From: Aminipila sp047974845
Lineage (GTDB): Bacteria > Bacillota > Clostridia > Peptostreptococcales > Anaerovoracaceae
NCBI GenBank assembly: GCA_047974845.1
Contig: JBKECQ010000008.1
Span: 33,615 to 97,614 of the forward strand
Length of the DNA: 64,000 bases
Direction: 5' to 3'
Positions 7,803 through 16,236 of the stretch are shown piece by piece. Under the pieces are notes generated by a model. That model did no database searches, was not told the origin of the DNA, and saw only the letters and a list, made by a program, of their open reading frames with translations. Numbering within the stretch: the first letter of the stretch is position 1; each line of letters begins with the position of its first letter. The position numbers and the translations under genes were made by a program.

Positions 7803-9371
7803 ATGGATATTTTGTTAAAAACTGGACCAAGGGAAACGGAAGAAAAAATTATTTTAAATGAAAATTGTAAAATTCAAGACATTGTCAATGAAGTTCAAGA
7901 GAAATTACCATATACAATTTTAGCGGCAAAAATGGATAATGAATTTGTAGAACTGACAGAGTCAGTTGATAGAGACTGCAAGCTAGAACTTCTGGATATG
8001 AGAACTCAAGCTGCTAATCTAATATATCAATATAGTCTTTCATTGATATATTTAAAGGCAATAGACGATGTTTTAGGCAATTTAAAAGTCGGTATTGAGA
8101 ATTCTATAAATAAAGGGTTATATACTGTAATTAGAAGAAGCGAGCCTATTACTGAGGCTGAAATAACCGCCATAGAAAATAGAATGAAAGAATTGGTTGA
8201 AGAAGATGTTCCCTTTATAAAAGAAGGAAACAATTATAGTCTACAGGGATTTAAAAGCTTTTTTTGTGGGTTAATGGTGCCCTCTACGGGATATATAAAG
8301 TATTTTGAATTAAGAAAATATAGGAGAGGTGTGTTGCTTAGATTTCCTCATCCTAAAAATCCCAATGTAATACCTGAATATATTGATGAAGTGAAATTAT
8401 ATGAGGCTTTTGGAGAGGCTACCAACTGGGGTAGGCTTATGGATGTTTCATATGTTAGAGATTTAAATACAAAAGTTAAAAACGGTGAGTATAAAGAGCT
8501 TATACAACTTTCGGAAGCTTTACATGAAAAGAAGGTTGCGGAGCTGGCTGATATTATAAAAAAAGAAAAAAAGAGAATTGTATTGATTGCAGGACCGTCA
8601 TCATCAGGGAAGACGACTTTTGCCAATAGGCTGTTGATACAACTTAAGGTAAATGGATTAAAGCCTTTATATATGGGTACTGATGACTATTTTGTAGATA
8701 GGGAGTTTACACCGCTTGATGAACATGGTGAACCTAATTTTGAGGATTTAGAATCTATAGATATTGATTTATTTAACTCAAATATGAATTCACTGCTGGC
8801 AGGAGAGGTTGTAGATTTACCTACTTTTGATTTCCTTGATGGACGAAAGTATTTTGGAAAAAGAGTAACAAAAATTTCAAAAGACCAACCTATTATTATA
8901 GAAGGAATACACGCATTAAATGAAAATTTAACTACATTAATACCTGATGCTGAGAAATTCAAGATATACATTAGCCCGCTTACTCAGCTTAATATAGATG
9001 AACATAATAGGATACCAACCACTGATGCAAGAATGTTACGCAGAATGGTTAGAGACTTTAACTTTAGAGGTCATTCCGCTAAGAGTACAATCAATGCATG
9101 GCCAAAAGTTCGTGCGGGAGAAGATAAAAATATATTTCCTTTTAGTAATGAAGCGGACGCTTTCTTTAATTCTGTGCATTTATATGAAATTGCTGTCCTA
9201 AAGAAGTATGCAGAGCCTTTACTGAAAGAAATTAAAAGTGATGAACCTGAATATGGAGAAGCGTTAAGAATACTAAACTTTTTAGAGTTCTTTGAGGTAA
9301 TCGAAGATGACTCTATGATTGCAAATAATTCTATCTTGAGAGAATTTATTGGAGGAAGCATTTTGGTATGA
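7803..9371 (+). CDS. TGS-domain nucleoside (uridine-like) kinase
   Basis: 522 aa. The N-terminal 60 residues look like a TGS/ubiquitin-like domain and the next part (about 70-230) resembles the editing-type region of threonyl-tRNA synthetase. The C-terminal half is a uridine-kinase/PRK P-loop domain with Walker A GPSSSGKTT near residue 264, followed by DDYFVDR and DFLDGRKYF. This three-part architecture is a recognised Firmicutes nucleoside-kinase family. The likely reaction is phosphorylation of a pyrimidine nucleoside with NTP. ATG 7803 follows GAGAGG, and an extended -10 (TGATACAAT, ending 7769) lies just upstream. Its last bases overlap the PfkB kinase gene, suggesting coupled nucleoside salvage. 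Confidence 0.88.
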   Translation: MDILLKTGPRETEEKIILNENCKIQDIVNEVQEKLPYTILAAKMDNEFVELTESVDRDCKLELLDMRTQAANLIYQYSLSLIYLKAIDDVLGNLKVGIENSINKGLYTVIRRSEPITEAEITAIENRMKELVEEDVPFIKEGNNYSLQGFKSFFCGLMVPSTGYIKYFELRKYRRGVLLRFPHPKNPNVIPEYIDEVKLYEAFGEATNWGRLMDVSYVRDLNTKVKNGEYKELIQLSEALHEKKVAELADIIKKEKKRIVLIAGPSSSGKTTFANRLLIQLKVNGLKPLYMGTDDYFVDREFTPLDEHGEPNFEDLESIDIDLFNSNMNSLLAGEVVDLPTFDFLDGRKYFGKRVTKISKDQPIIIEGIHALNENLTTLIPDAEKFKIYISPLTQLNIDEHNRIPTTDARMLRRMVRDFNFRGHSAKSTINAWPKVRAGEDKNIFPFSNEADAFFNSVHLYEIAVLKKYAEPLLKEIKSDEPEYGEALRILNFLEFFEVIEDDSMIANNSILREFIGGSILV

Positions 9372-10279
9372 TTGATATAACTGTTATCGGTGGAATCGCG
9401 GTAGATATAGAAGGCTTGCCCTATAGCACTTTAAGAAAAGGTGAATCAAACCCGGGGAGAATATCCATTTCATACGGTGGTGTTGGAAGGAATATTACAG
9501 AGAACCTAGCCAGAATAGGCGCTAAGGTTGCGTTTGTTTCCGCCGTTGGTAATGATTTTGTAGGTAAGAATGCAGTTCGTGAGCTTAAGAGCTTAGGCGT
9601 AAATGTTGATAATGTGCATATGCTTGAAAGTGAAAACACTGCAATCTATTTATCGATTCTAAACCATGTTGGTGATATGGAAATGGCTCTTTGCAATATG
9701 GATGTATTAGAGAAAATTGCAGTTGACATAGTGGAGGAAGCCATGCCTGTCATAAAGAGCGCTAAGATACTGGGCATAGATGCAAATCTTACCCATGATG
9801 TTCAACAATATATCTTAGACATGGTACAGGGTATTCCGGTTTTTCTTGATCCTGTATCGGCACCGAAAGCAGAAAGATCCAAAAAACATATTGGACGGTT
9901 TCATACTATTAAACCCAATAGAGGGGAAGCTGAGGTTTTATGCGGATTCTCCATTGAAGATGAACAGGGCTTGTCTGAGGCAGGCAAATGGTTTGTTGAC
10001 CAAGGGGTTCGGAGGGTATATATTACCCTTGGAGAGGATGGCGTGTATTATAAAGATGATGTGGAGGAAGGTGTTATAGCTCCGGGCAACGTAAGGGTTG
10101 TAAGTGCAACAGGTGCAGGGGATGCTTTTTCGGCTGCTATCATGAAAGGCTTTATATCTAACAAATCTATTAAAGAGACCGCTTGCTATGGCATGGCGGC
10201 ATCTAAGGTGACCATGGGATGTAAGACCGCAGTGAATCCGGATATCTGTGAGTCTGTCATAGCGTTAAACCTAAAATAA
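9368..10279 (+). CDS. PfkB-family kinase, pseudouridine-kinase-like
   Basis: 303 aa, ribokinase fold. The N-terminal NPGRISISYGGVGRNITENL (residues about 25-44) is characteristic of PsuK/YeiC-type nucleoside kinases, and the C-terminal ATGAGDAFSAA holds the catalytic Asp and anion hole of PfkB enzymes. The probable role is phosphorylation of pseudouridine or another nucleoside in the cytoplasm. No pseudouridine-5'-phosphate glycosidase gene is adjacent, so the substrate is inferred. The start ATG overlaps the stop of the preceding nucleoside kinase (ATGA). Confidence 0.88.
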   Translation: MIDITVIGGIAVDIEGLPYSTLRKGESNPGRISISYGGVGRNITENLARIGAKVAFVSAVGNDFVGKNAVRELKSLGVNVDNVHMLESENTAIYLSILNHVGDMEMALCNMDVLEKIAVDIVEEAMPVIKSAKILGIDANLTHDVQQYILDMVQGIPVFLDPVSAPKAERSKKHIGRFHTIKPNRGEAEVLCGFSIEDEQGLSEAGKWFVDQGVRRVYITLGEDGVYYKDDVEEGVIAPGNVRVVSATGAGDAFSAAIMKGFISNKSIKETACYGMAASKVTMGCKTAVNPDICESVIALNLK

Positions 10280-10320
10280 ATATTCACTGATAACTAAGAA
10301 ATGCTTATAATAATGTAGAT

Positions 10321-10368
10321 AAGTGTAGGTAAATAAATTCATTTGTTTATCTACACTTTTTTTATACC
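10321..10368 (+). terminator. Terminator after the kinase pair
   Basis: AAGTGTAGGTAAA (10321-10333) pairs with TTTATCTACACTT (10346-10358), followed by TTTTTTAT. Confidence 0.88.
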
Positions 10369-10642
10369 CAAAGTGGAATATGGCTAAATGAGCGTAAATA
10401 TTAAGAAAAGATAAAAGAATAAAAAAGAAAAAAATATGCTGGCTGTTTTGTGCGAAATCAAGTGTTATCAACGTTTTTAAAAATATTTAGTGTTTTTTTA
10501 TTAAATCCAGAAATAATATTATTAACAGAAAATGAAACACAAGGCACAGTGTATAGAATGTAACCTGTGTAAGGCTTGAAAACATCAAAAAGGAGTAAGG
10601 CAAAAAACTTTAAAAACGTCTGAACTTTTTTTAAAAAAAGTA
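10369..10642. other. AT-rich gap upstream of the ribosomal operon
   Basis: No plausible gene. The only structure seen is an 11-bp inverted repeat ACGTTTTTAAA (10471-10481) / TTTAAAAACGT (10609-10619) enclosing about 127 nt. Confidence 0.5.
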
Positions 10643-10671
10643 TTGCAATTATTTTATAAATAAGATATAGT
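10643..10671 (+). promoter_or_regulatory. Main promoter of the S10-spc-alpha cluster
   Basis: TTGCAA (10643-10648), 17-nt spacer, TATAGT (10666-10671). It leaves an untranslated leader of roughly 235 nt before rpsJ. Confidence 0.7.
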
Positions 10672-10679
10672 ATAAAGGC

Positions 10680-10899
10680 TTGCTTAAGGCGATGAAGTAG
10701 GAAGTTGCTGAGCTATCAGGTAATTTCTACTGAGAATTGTCCTCACAAGATGAGGGCGAAGGGATTCGCCGGCTTTTTGTCTGTGCTAAAAAAATGAAAC
10801 ACACGGAAGCGTGTGCAAAGTAAGCAATTCCACCGCACACGTTGGAAAAGCGGGCATTGAACCCCTTGTACAGGCATAGCGAAAACGTACAAAAAATTA
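10680..10899 (+). promoter_or_regulatory. Structured 5' leader of the S10 operon
   Basis: Successive hairpins are visible: CCTCA/TGAGG (10741-10755), GGCGAA/TTCGCC (10755-10770) followed by GGCTTTTTG, CACACG/CGTGTG (10800-10815), and TTGTAC/GTACAA (10866-10892). CGTGTGC (10810-10816) can alternatively pair with GCACACG (10835-10841), excluding the previous hairpin. The layout suggests attenuation or autoregulation of ribosomal protein synthesis. No known leader family could be assigned by eye. Confidence 0.55.
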
Positions 10900-10912
10900 G
10901 GAGGAAAGAAAA

Positions 10913-11224
10913 ATGAGCGAACAACAAAAAATCAGAATTAAGCTTAAGGCATATGACCACAAGTCACTTGATTTGTCTGCAGCTAAGATTGTTGAGACAG
11001 CTAAGAAGACAGGTGCTGATGTATCAGGCCCTATTCCGCTTCCAACAGAAAAAGAAGTGGTGACTATCTTAAGAGCGGTTCACAAGTATAAGGACAGCAG
11101 AGAGCAGTTCGAACAGAGAACTCATAAGAGATTGATTGACATCACAAACACTACACCAAAGACAGTTGATGCTTTAATGAAGCTTGATCTGCCTGCAGGT
11201 GTTGACATTGAAATCAAACTATAA
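10913..11224 (+). CDS. rpsJ: 30S ribosomal protein S10
   Basis: 103 aa, standard length. IRIKLKAYDHKSLDLSAAKI and IPLPTEKEVVTILRA are conserved S10 segments. It is a 30S head protein and, with NusB, a transcription antitermination factor. It heads the S10 operon behind AGGAGGAAAG. It is separated from rplC by an unusual 302-nt structured gap. Confidence 0.98.
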   Translation: MSEQQKIRIKLKAYDHKSLDLSAAKIVETAKKTGADVSGPIPLPTEKEVVTILRAVHKYKDSREQFEQRTHKRLIDITNTTPKTVDALMKLDLPAGVDIEIKL

Positions 11225-11526
11225 TTTCAAGAAAAGTAAGGGTACTCCCCTTAGAAAGATTGCATGAGCGGGAGCAGTATGCAAGAACGTAGCGATGACG
11301 AGTAGAGTTGCCGTATATCGCAGCAAAATTCTATAAAGCAAAGCTTTGTGAATTTCTTGCATGATATGCAAGGAAGAAGTGGAAACCGAAGAGGCTTCCG
11401 CAGTAAAATTCTACAAATCGGAGATTTGTGAATTTCTTGCATGAGACCTACCAACGATTTGCTTTCGCAAATCGGGTTAGGGCTTCATACCAGGGCAATC
11501 CGCTGTAAGTAGAAAAGGAGAAAAAT
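11225..11526 (+). other. Hairpin-rich spacer between rpsJ and rplC
   Basis: 302 nt without a gene, where most bacteria have a short spacer. It holds AAGGG-TACTC-CCCTT (from about 11239), TTGCAT/ATGCAA, two 45-nt direct repeats (11320-11364 and 11400-11444), each folding as AAATTC...GAATTT with a variable inner stem, and a perfect hairpin CGATTTGC-TTTC-GCAAATCG (11455-11474). rplC's ribosome site AAAAGGAG ends the region. Confidence 0.7.
11320..11444 (+). repeat. Two 45-nt direct repeats with covarying inner stem
   Basis: Copies at 11320-11364 and 11400-11444 share GCAG-AAAATTCTA and TTTGTGAATTTCTTGCATGA almost exactly. The inner stem is AAAGC/GCTTT in copy 1 and AAATC/GATTT in copy 2, so a G-C pair is replaced by a U-A pair. 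Confidence 0.8.
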
Positions 11527-12165
11527 ATGAAAACTATTTTAGGAAAAAAAGTCGGAATGACTCAGATTTTCTCTGAAGCAGGAGAAGTAATTCCGGTAAC
11601 AGTTATCGAAGCTGGTCCAGTAGTAGTAACTCAGGTTAAAACAAATGAAACAGATGGTTACGAAGCAGTACAGGTTGGTTTTGAAGACGCAAAGGCTCAC
11701 AGAGTAAACAAGCCGTTAACAGGTCATTTTTCAAAAAATGGACTTGAACTAAAGAAGCATCTTGCTGAATTTAGACTTGAAGAAGGTGATGGCGCTTATG
11801 AAGTTGGACAAACTATCACAGTTGCTGATTTTGAAATCGGTAAAAAACTTGATGTAACAGGAACTTCAAAAGGTAAAGGTACTCAGGGCAATATCAAGAG
11901 ACATGGACATTCAAGAGGTCCTATGACTCATGGTTCAAAGCACAAGAGATTAGCTGGTGCTTTAGCAGCTGGTACTTATCCTTCAAGAGTATTTAAGGGT
12001 AATAAAGGTCCGGGAAGAATGGGTCGTGACACAGTTACTGTTCAGAATGTTGTACTTGTAAAGGTTATTGAAGAAAGAAACCTAATGTTGGTTAAGGGCG
12101 CTGTTCCAGGACCTAAGGGTGGACTTCTACGTGTACAGTACGCAGTAAAAGGTCAGGACAAATAG
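11527..12165 (+). CDS. rplC: 50S ribosomal protein L3
   Basis: 212 aa. It opens with KTILGKKVGMTQIFSEAGE and carries the central GNIKRHGHSRGPMTHGSKH extension that reaches toward the peptidyl-transferase centre. Standard length; second gene of the S10 operon, 28 nt before rplD. Confidence 0.98.
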   Translation: MKTILGKKVGMTQIFSEAGEVIPVTVIEAGPVVVTQVKTNETDGYEAVQVGFEDAKAHRVNKPLTGHFSKNGLELKKHLAEFRLEEGDGAYEVGQTITVADFEIGKKLDVTGTSKGKGTQGNIKRHGHSRGPMTHGSKHKRLAGALAAGTYPSRVFKGNKGPGRMGRDTVTVQNVVLVKVIEERNLMLVKGAVPGPKGGLLRVQYAVKGQDK

Positions 12166-12193
12166 AAAGACTTCAGAAAGGAGGAAGTAGAAA

Positions 12194-12817
12194 ATGGCAA
12201 AAGTAACTATGCTAAATATGGCAGGAGCAGAAGTTGGAACAATTGAATTAAACGATGCAATATTCGGAATTGAACCAAACCAAAACGCTGTTCATGCAGT
12301 AGTAAAAAATTATCTGGCTAACCAAAGACAGGGTACGCAGTCAGCTAAAAATAGAGGCGAAGTTAGAGGAGGCGGAAGAAAGCCTTTCAGACAGAAGGGT
12401 ACCGGCCGTCACAGACAGGGTAGCTCAACAGACCCATCACAGATCGGTGGTGGTGTAGTATTTGCACCAAAGCCAAGAGATTATAGATATACAGTTCCTA
12501 AGAAATTAAGAAGACTTGCAATGAAGTCAGCTCTTTCCTCAAAGGTTGTGGAAAAAGAAATTATTGTACTTGATACATTAAATTTCGAAGCTCCTAAGAC
12601 AAAGGAAATGATTAAGGTTCTTGGAAACGTTAGCGCTGCAAAGAAAGCTTTAATCGTTATGGCTGAAAAGGATGAAAACGTTATTAGATCAGCAGCAAAC
12701 ATTCCGGGAGTAAGAACTGCTTTAGTAGGTACAATGAACGTATATGAAATCATTAACCACACAAGCTTCATTGTAACTAAAGAAGCAATCCAAAAAATTG
12801 AGGAGGTGTATTCATAA
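12194..12817 (+). CDS. rplD: 50S ribosomal protein L4
   Basis: 207 aa. The conserved loop GGGRKPFRQKGTGRHRQGS (residues about 61-79) lines the exit tunnel. In E. coli L4 also represses its own operon. Whether the S10 leader here answers to L4 is unknown. Its stop overlaps the rplW start by one base (TAATG). Confidence 0.98.
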   Translation: MAKVTMLNMAGAEVGTIELNDAIFGIEPNQNAVHAVVKNYLANQRQGTQSAKNRGEVRGGGRKPFRQKGTGRHRQGSSTDPSQIGGGVVFAPKPRDYRYTVPKKLRRLAMKSALSSKVVEKEIIVLDTLNFEAPKTKEMIKVLGNVSAAKKALIVMAEKDENVIRSAANIPGVRTALVGTMNVYEIINHTSFIVTKEAIQKIEEVYS

Positions 12818-13107
12818 TGAGAACTGCTTACGACGTAATTATTAAGCCGGTTATCACAGAAACAAGTATGGATAACGCACAAGAAAAGAAATACACTTTC
12901 AAAGTTGCTACAGATGCTAACAAAACAGAAGTTAAGTTAGCTGTGGAAGAAATCTTTGGTGTAGAAGTAGAAAAGGTAAACATCATGAATGTTTCCGGTA
13001 AAGTTAAAAGAATGGGAAGAAACGTAGGTAGAACTGCGGCTTCAAAGAAGGCGATTGTTACTCTTACTGAAAAGAGTAAGGAAATCGAATTCTTCCAGAG
13101 TCTATAA
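12817..13107 (+). CDS. rplW: 50S ribosomal protein L23
   Basis: 96 aa. DVIIKPVITETSMD at the start and VNIMNVSGKVKRMGR in the loop are typical. L23 sits at the tunnel exit where SRP and trigger factor dock. Translation is coupled to rplD by a one-base overlap. Confidence 0.97.
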   Translation: MRTAYDVIIKPVITETSMDNAQEKKYTFKVATDANKTEVKLAVEEIFGVEVEKVNIMNVSGKVKRMGRNVGRTAASKKAIVTLTEKSKEIEFFQSL

Positions 13108-13122
13108 GGAGGGACGAAAAAT

Positions 13123-13956
13123 ATGGGAATTAAAAAGTATAATCCGACCACTCCTGGATTAAGAGGAATGACGGTTTCAACATTTGAAGAAATTACTAAG
13201 AGCACACCTGAAAAGTCACTTACAGTAACTCTTAAGAAGCATTCCGGTAGAAATGTAAGAGGTAAAATCACTGTTAGACACAGAGGTGGCGGATATAGAC
13301 CTAAGTACAGAATTATCGACTTTAAGAGAACTAAAGACGGTATCCCTGGTAAGGTTACTGCAATTGAATATGATCCAAACAGAAGTGCAAACATCGCATT
13401 GATCGTTTACGCTGATGGTGAAAAGAGATATATCATTGCTCCAAACAAGTTATATGTTGGAGATGTAATTGTATCAGGTGCTGACGCTGATATTAAAGTA
13501 GGAAACGCACTTCCTCTTGCAAATATTCCAGTTGGTACAATTATTCATAACATTGAATTAAAGCATGGCAAAGGCGCTCAGTTAGTTAGATCTGCTGGTA
13601 ACGGTGCTCAGCTTATGGCTAAAGAAGGCGAATACGCTCAGGTTAGACTTCCTTCCGGCGAAGTTAGAAAAGTGAGAATGGAATGCAGAGCTACTATTGG
13701 CGAAGTAGGAAATGGTGATCACGCTAACATTCAGATTGGTAAAGCTGGTAGAAAGAGACACATGGGATGGAGACCTACAGTAAGAGGTTCCGTAATGAAC
13801 CCTAACGATCACCCACACGGTGGTGGTGAAGGTAAGGCTGGTATCGGTAGAGTAAGTCCAGTTACTCCTTGGGGTAAGCCTGCTCTTGGTCTTAAGACTA
13901 GAAAGAAGAATAAGGCTTCTAATCAGTATATCGTAAAGAGAAGAAATGAAAAATAG
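13123..13956 (+). CDS. rplB: 50S ribosomal protein L2
   Basis: 277 aa, standard length. SGRNVRGKITVRHRGGGYR and the C-terminal NPNDHPHGGGEGKAGIGR (with the His important for peptidyl transfer) identify it. It is in the S10 operon, 15 nt after rplW behind AAGGAGGG. Confidence 0.98.
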   Translation: MGIKKYNPTTPGLRGMTVSTFEEITKSTPEKSLTVTLKKHSGRNVRGKITVRHRGGGYRPKYRIIDFKRTKDGIPGKVTAIEYDPNRSANIALIVYADGEKRYIIAPNKLYVGDVIVSGADADIKVGNALPLANIPVGTIIHNIELKHGKGAQLVRSAGNGAQLMAKEGEYAQVRLPSGEVRKVRMECRATIGEVGNGDHANIQIGKAGRKRHMGWRPTVRGSVMNPNDHPHGGGEGKAGIGRVSPVTPWGKPALGLKTRKKNKASNQYIVKRRNEK

Positions 13957-13971
13957 GAAGGAGCATAGATA

Positions 13972-14250
13972 ATGGGTAGATCACTTAAAAAGGGCCCTTT
14001 CGTAAACGCTAAGCTTTTGAAGGCTATTATAGCAATGAACGAAGCTAACGAAAAGAAAGTAATAAAGACATGGTCAAGACCATCTACTATATTCCCACAG
14101 ATGGTGGGTCACACAATTGCAGTGCATGACGGTAAAAAGCACGTTCCTGTGTACGTTACTGAAGACATGGTAGGACATAGACTTGGAGAATTTGCTCCAA
14201 CAAGAAACTACAGAGGTCATGTTGCTGACAAGACTACTAAGAAAAAATAA
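13972..14250 (+). CDS. rpsS: 30S ribosomal protein S19
   Basis: 92 aa. GRSLKKGPFVNAKLLKAI and RPSTIFPQMVGHTIAVHDGK are conserved. A head protein of the 30S subunit; S10 operon order is as expected. Confidence 0.98.
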   Translation: MGRSLKKGPFVNAKLLKAIIAMNEANEKKVIKTWSRPSTIFPQMVGHTIAVHDGKKHVPVYVTEDMVGHRLGEFAPTRNYRGHVADKTTKKK

Positions 14251-14267
14251 GTAAAGGAGATGTAAAA

Positions 14268-14603
14268 ATGGAAGCAAAAGCAATTGCAAAGTATGTAAGA
14301 ATGTCTCCTATAAAGCTAAAGCCAATCGCTGATTTAGTGAGAGGAAAAGATTTAAACGAGGCACTTACCATTTTAAAATTCACACCTGGTAAGGGTTCTG
14401 AAATAATTGAAAAGGTTGTTAAGTCTGCTGCGGCAAATGCTGAAAACAACTTTGACATGAATCCGGATAATCTATATGTTGCTGAAGTTTATGCTCACCA
14501 AGGTCCAACAATGAAGAGATGGAGAGCAGGAGCACAAGGTAGAGCATCAGTAATCCTTAAGAGAAGCAGCCATATTGGTGTAACTCTAAAGGAAAGAGAT
14601 TAA
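14268..14603 (+). CDS. rplV: 50S ribosomal protein L22
   Basis: 111 aa. AKYVRMSPIKLKPIADLVRG at the start, and the C-terminal beta-hairpin region MKRWRAGAQGRAS which lines the exit tunnel and is a macrolide-resistance hotspot in other species. It is preceded by AAAGGAGAT. Confidence 0.98.
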   Translation: MEAKAIAKYVRMSPIKLKPIADLVRGKDLNEALTILKFTPGKGSEIIEKVVKSAAANAENNFDMNPDNLYVAEVYAHQGPTMKRWRAGAQGRASVILKRSSHIGVTLKERD

Positions 14604-14620
14604 GATAGGAGGTTCACTTA

Positions 14621-15505
14621 ATGGGTCAGAAAGTAAGTCCACATGGATTAAGAGTGGGCGTTATAAAAGACTGGAATTCTAAGTGGTATGCAGGTAAAGA
14701 GGGTTTCGCATCCTACCTTGCAGAAGACCACAAGGTTAGAGAATATACAAAGAAGAAGTTATATGTTGCAGGGATTTCAAAAGTTCTTATTGAAAGATCA
14801 GCAGCTAACAAAATAAAGGTTATCGTACTTACAGGTAAGCCTGGTATGGTAATAGGAAGAGCTGGAGACGGCATCGAAGTTCTTAAGAAAGACATCGCTA
14901 AAATGACTGGAAAAGAAGTTGAAATTAGCATTGTTGAAGTTAAGAAGGCTGAAATGGATGCTCAGCTTACTGCTGAAAGTATTGCTCAGGCTTTAGAAAG
15001 AAGAATTTCTTTCAGAAGAGCAATGAAGCAGGCTATCGGAAGAACAATGAAGTCTGGTGCAAAGGGTATCAAGGTTCTTTGTTCAGGTAGATTAGGTGGA
15101 GCTGAAATCGCTAGAAGCGAAAAGTACAGCGAAGGTAATGTACCACTTCACACTATTAGAGCTAATATCGACTACGGTTTTGCTGAAGCTGACACTACTT
15201 ATGGTAAGATTGGTGTTAAAGTTTGGATCAACCACGGCGAAATCCTTGACAAGGGACTAAAGAGCCCAATTCCTGAAGAAAAGAACGAAGGAAGAAGAGG
15301 AAGAGACGGAGACAGAAGACCTAGAAGAGATAAGAATGATGGCGATAGAAGACCTAGAAGAGATAGAAACGATAGGGATGCTAAGCCAGAAGTAGCAAAA
15401 GCTATAAACCCAAGAGTTAGAAAGACTCCAAAAGTTGAAGCTGCTCCAGTAGCTGAACCTCAGGTTGAAGTTGCTACAGAAGAAAGCGTAGAAGTGACTG
15501 AATAA
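14621..15505 (+). CDS. rpsC: 30S ribosomal protein S3 with long charged C-terminal tail
   Basis: 294 aa, whereas S3 is usually about 210-235 aa. The core (GQKVSPHGLRVGVIKDW, KH-domain GKPGMVIGRAGDGIE, and the C-terminal domain to about residue 215) is normal. The extra roughly 75 residues begin at GRRGRDGDRRPRRDKND, repeat an RRPRRD unit, and finish in a Pro/Val/Glu-rich stretch. The tail is continuous in frame and ends just before a hairpin and rplP, so it is not a frameshift artefact. It could add RNA or partner contacts at the mRNA entry site. Confidence 0.97.
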   Translation: MGQKVSPHGLRVGVIKDWNSKWYAGKEGFASYLAEDHKVREYTKKKLYVAGISKVLIERSAANKIKVIVLTGKPGMVIGRAGDGIEVLKKDIAKMTGKEVEISIVEVKKAEMDAQLTAESIAQALERRISFRRAMKQAIGRTMKSGAKGIKVLCSGRLGGAEIARSEKYSEGNVPLHTIRANIDYGFAEADTTYGKIGVKVWINHGEILDKGLKSPIPEEKNEGRRGRDGDRRPRRDKNDGDRRPRRDRNDRDAKPEVAKAINPRVRKTPKVEAAPVAEPQVEVATEESVEVTE

Positions 15506-15516
15506 TAGATAGATGG

Positions 15517-15557
15517 GCCACCGTAAAATACCTACTATTATATAGGTTAATGGTGGC
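15517..15557 (+). promoter_or_regulatory. Hairpin between rpsC and rplP
   Basis: GCCACC (15517-15522) pairs with GGTGGC (15552-15557), with inner ACCTA/TAGGT. No U-tract follows, so it is more likely a processing or regulatory stem than a terminator. It ends 8 nt before the rplP ribosome site. Confidence 0.7.
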
Positions 15558-15580
15558 ATAGAGGAAGGAGGAAGACAGCG

Positions 15581-16015
15581 ATGTTAATGCCAAAGCGCGT
15601 TAAACGTAGAAGAGTCCACAGAGGAAGAATGAAGGGCGTAGCAACTAAGGGCAACAAAATTGCCTACGGTGAATACGGTCTAGTTTCACAGGAATGTGGT
15701 TGGATCACCTCAAATCAGATCGAGGCTGCCAGAATAGCTATGACAAGATCTATTAAGAGAGGTGGTAAAGTATATATTGATATTTTCCCACACAAGCCGG
15801 TTACAAAAAAGCCAGCTGAAGTACGTATGGGTTCCGGTAAAGGTAATCCTGAGTACTGGGTAGCAGTAGTAAAACCAGGCAGAGTAATGTTTGAAATTGC
15901 AGGCGTTTCAGAAGAAAAGGCTAGAGAAGCAATGAGACTTGCTATGCACAAACTACCAGTTAAGTGTAAGTTTGCCATCAAAGGCCAAGAAATAGCAGAG
16001 GGTGGTGAAGCATAA
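15581..16015 (+). CDS. rplP: 50S ribosomal protein L16
   Basis: 144 aa. MLMPKRVKRRRVHRGRMKG is the usual Firmicutes start, and GKGNPEYWVAVVKPGR and the Arg-containing SNQIEAARIAMTR are conserved. L16 organises the A-site tRNA region. AAGGAGG (15565-15571) lies 9 nt before ATG 15581. The stop overlaps rpmC by one base. Confidence 0.98.
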   Translation: MLMPKRVKRRRVHRGRMKGVATKGNKIAYGEYGLVSQECGWITSNQIEAARIAMTRSIKRGGKVYIDIFPHKPVTKKPAEVRMGSGKGNPEYWVAVVKPGRVMFEIAGVSEEKAREAMRLAMHKLPVKCKFAIKGQEIAEGGEA

Positions 16016-16218
16016 TGGAATTAAAGAAAATGAGAGAAATGACAGAAACTGAACTGACTGCTGAACTAAAGAAGATGAAGAATGAATTATTTAATTTAAG
16101 ATTTCAGCACGTTACAGGTCAGCTTGAAAACCCTATTAAGTTAAGGGATACAAAAAAGCAAATCGCAAGAGTTAAAACCATTATTAGAGAAAAAGAACTT
16201 CAGAAGGTTCAGGGCTAA
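16015..16218 (+). CDS. rpmC: 50S ribosomal protein L29
   Basis: 67 aa, two-helix protein with MKNELFNLRFQHVTGQLENP, standard for L29 at the tunnel exit. It overlaps rplP (TAATG). Confidence 0.97.
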   Translation: MELKKMREMTETELTAELKKMKNELFNLRFQHVTGQLENPIKLRDTKKQIARVKTIIREKELQKVQG

Positions 16219-16236
16219 TAGAAAGGAGGATGTAAT

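Noticed and set aside
11320..11444. Insertion sequence in the S10 operon
   Set aside because: There is no transposase or terminal repeat pair; the two units look like structured RNA or a small repeat family.
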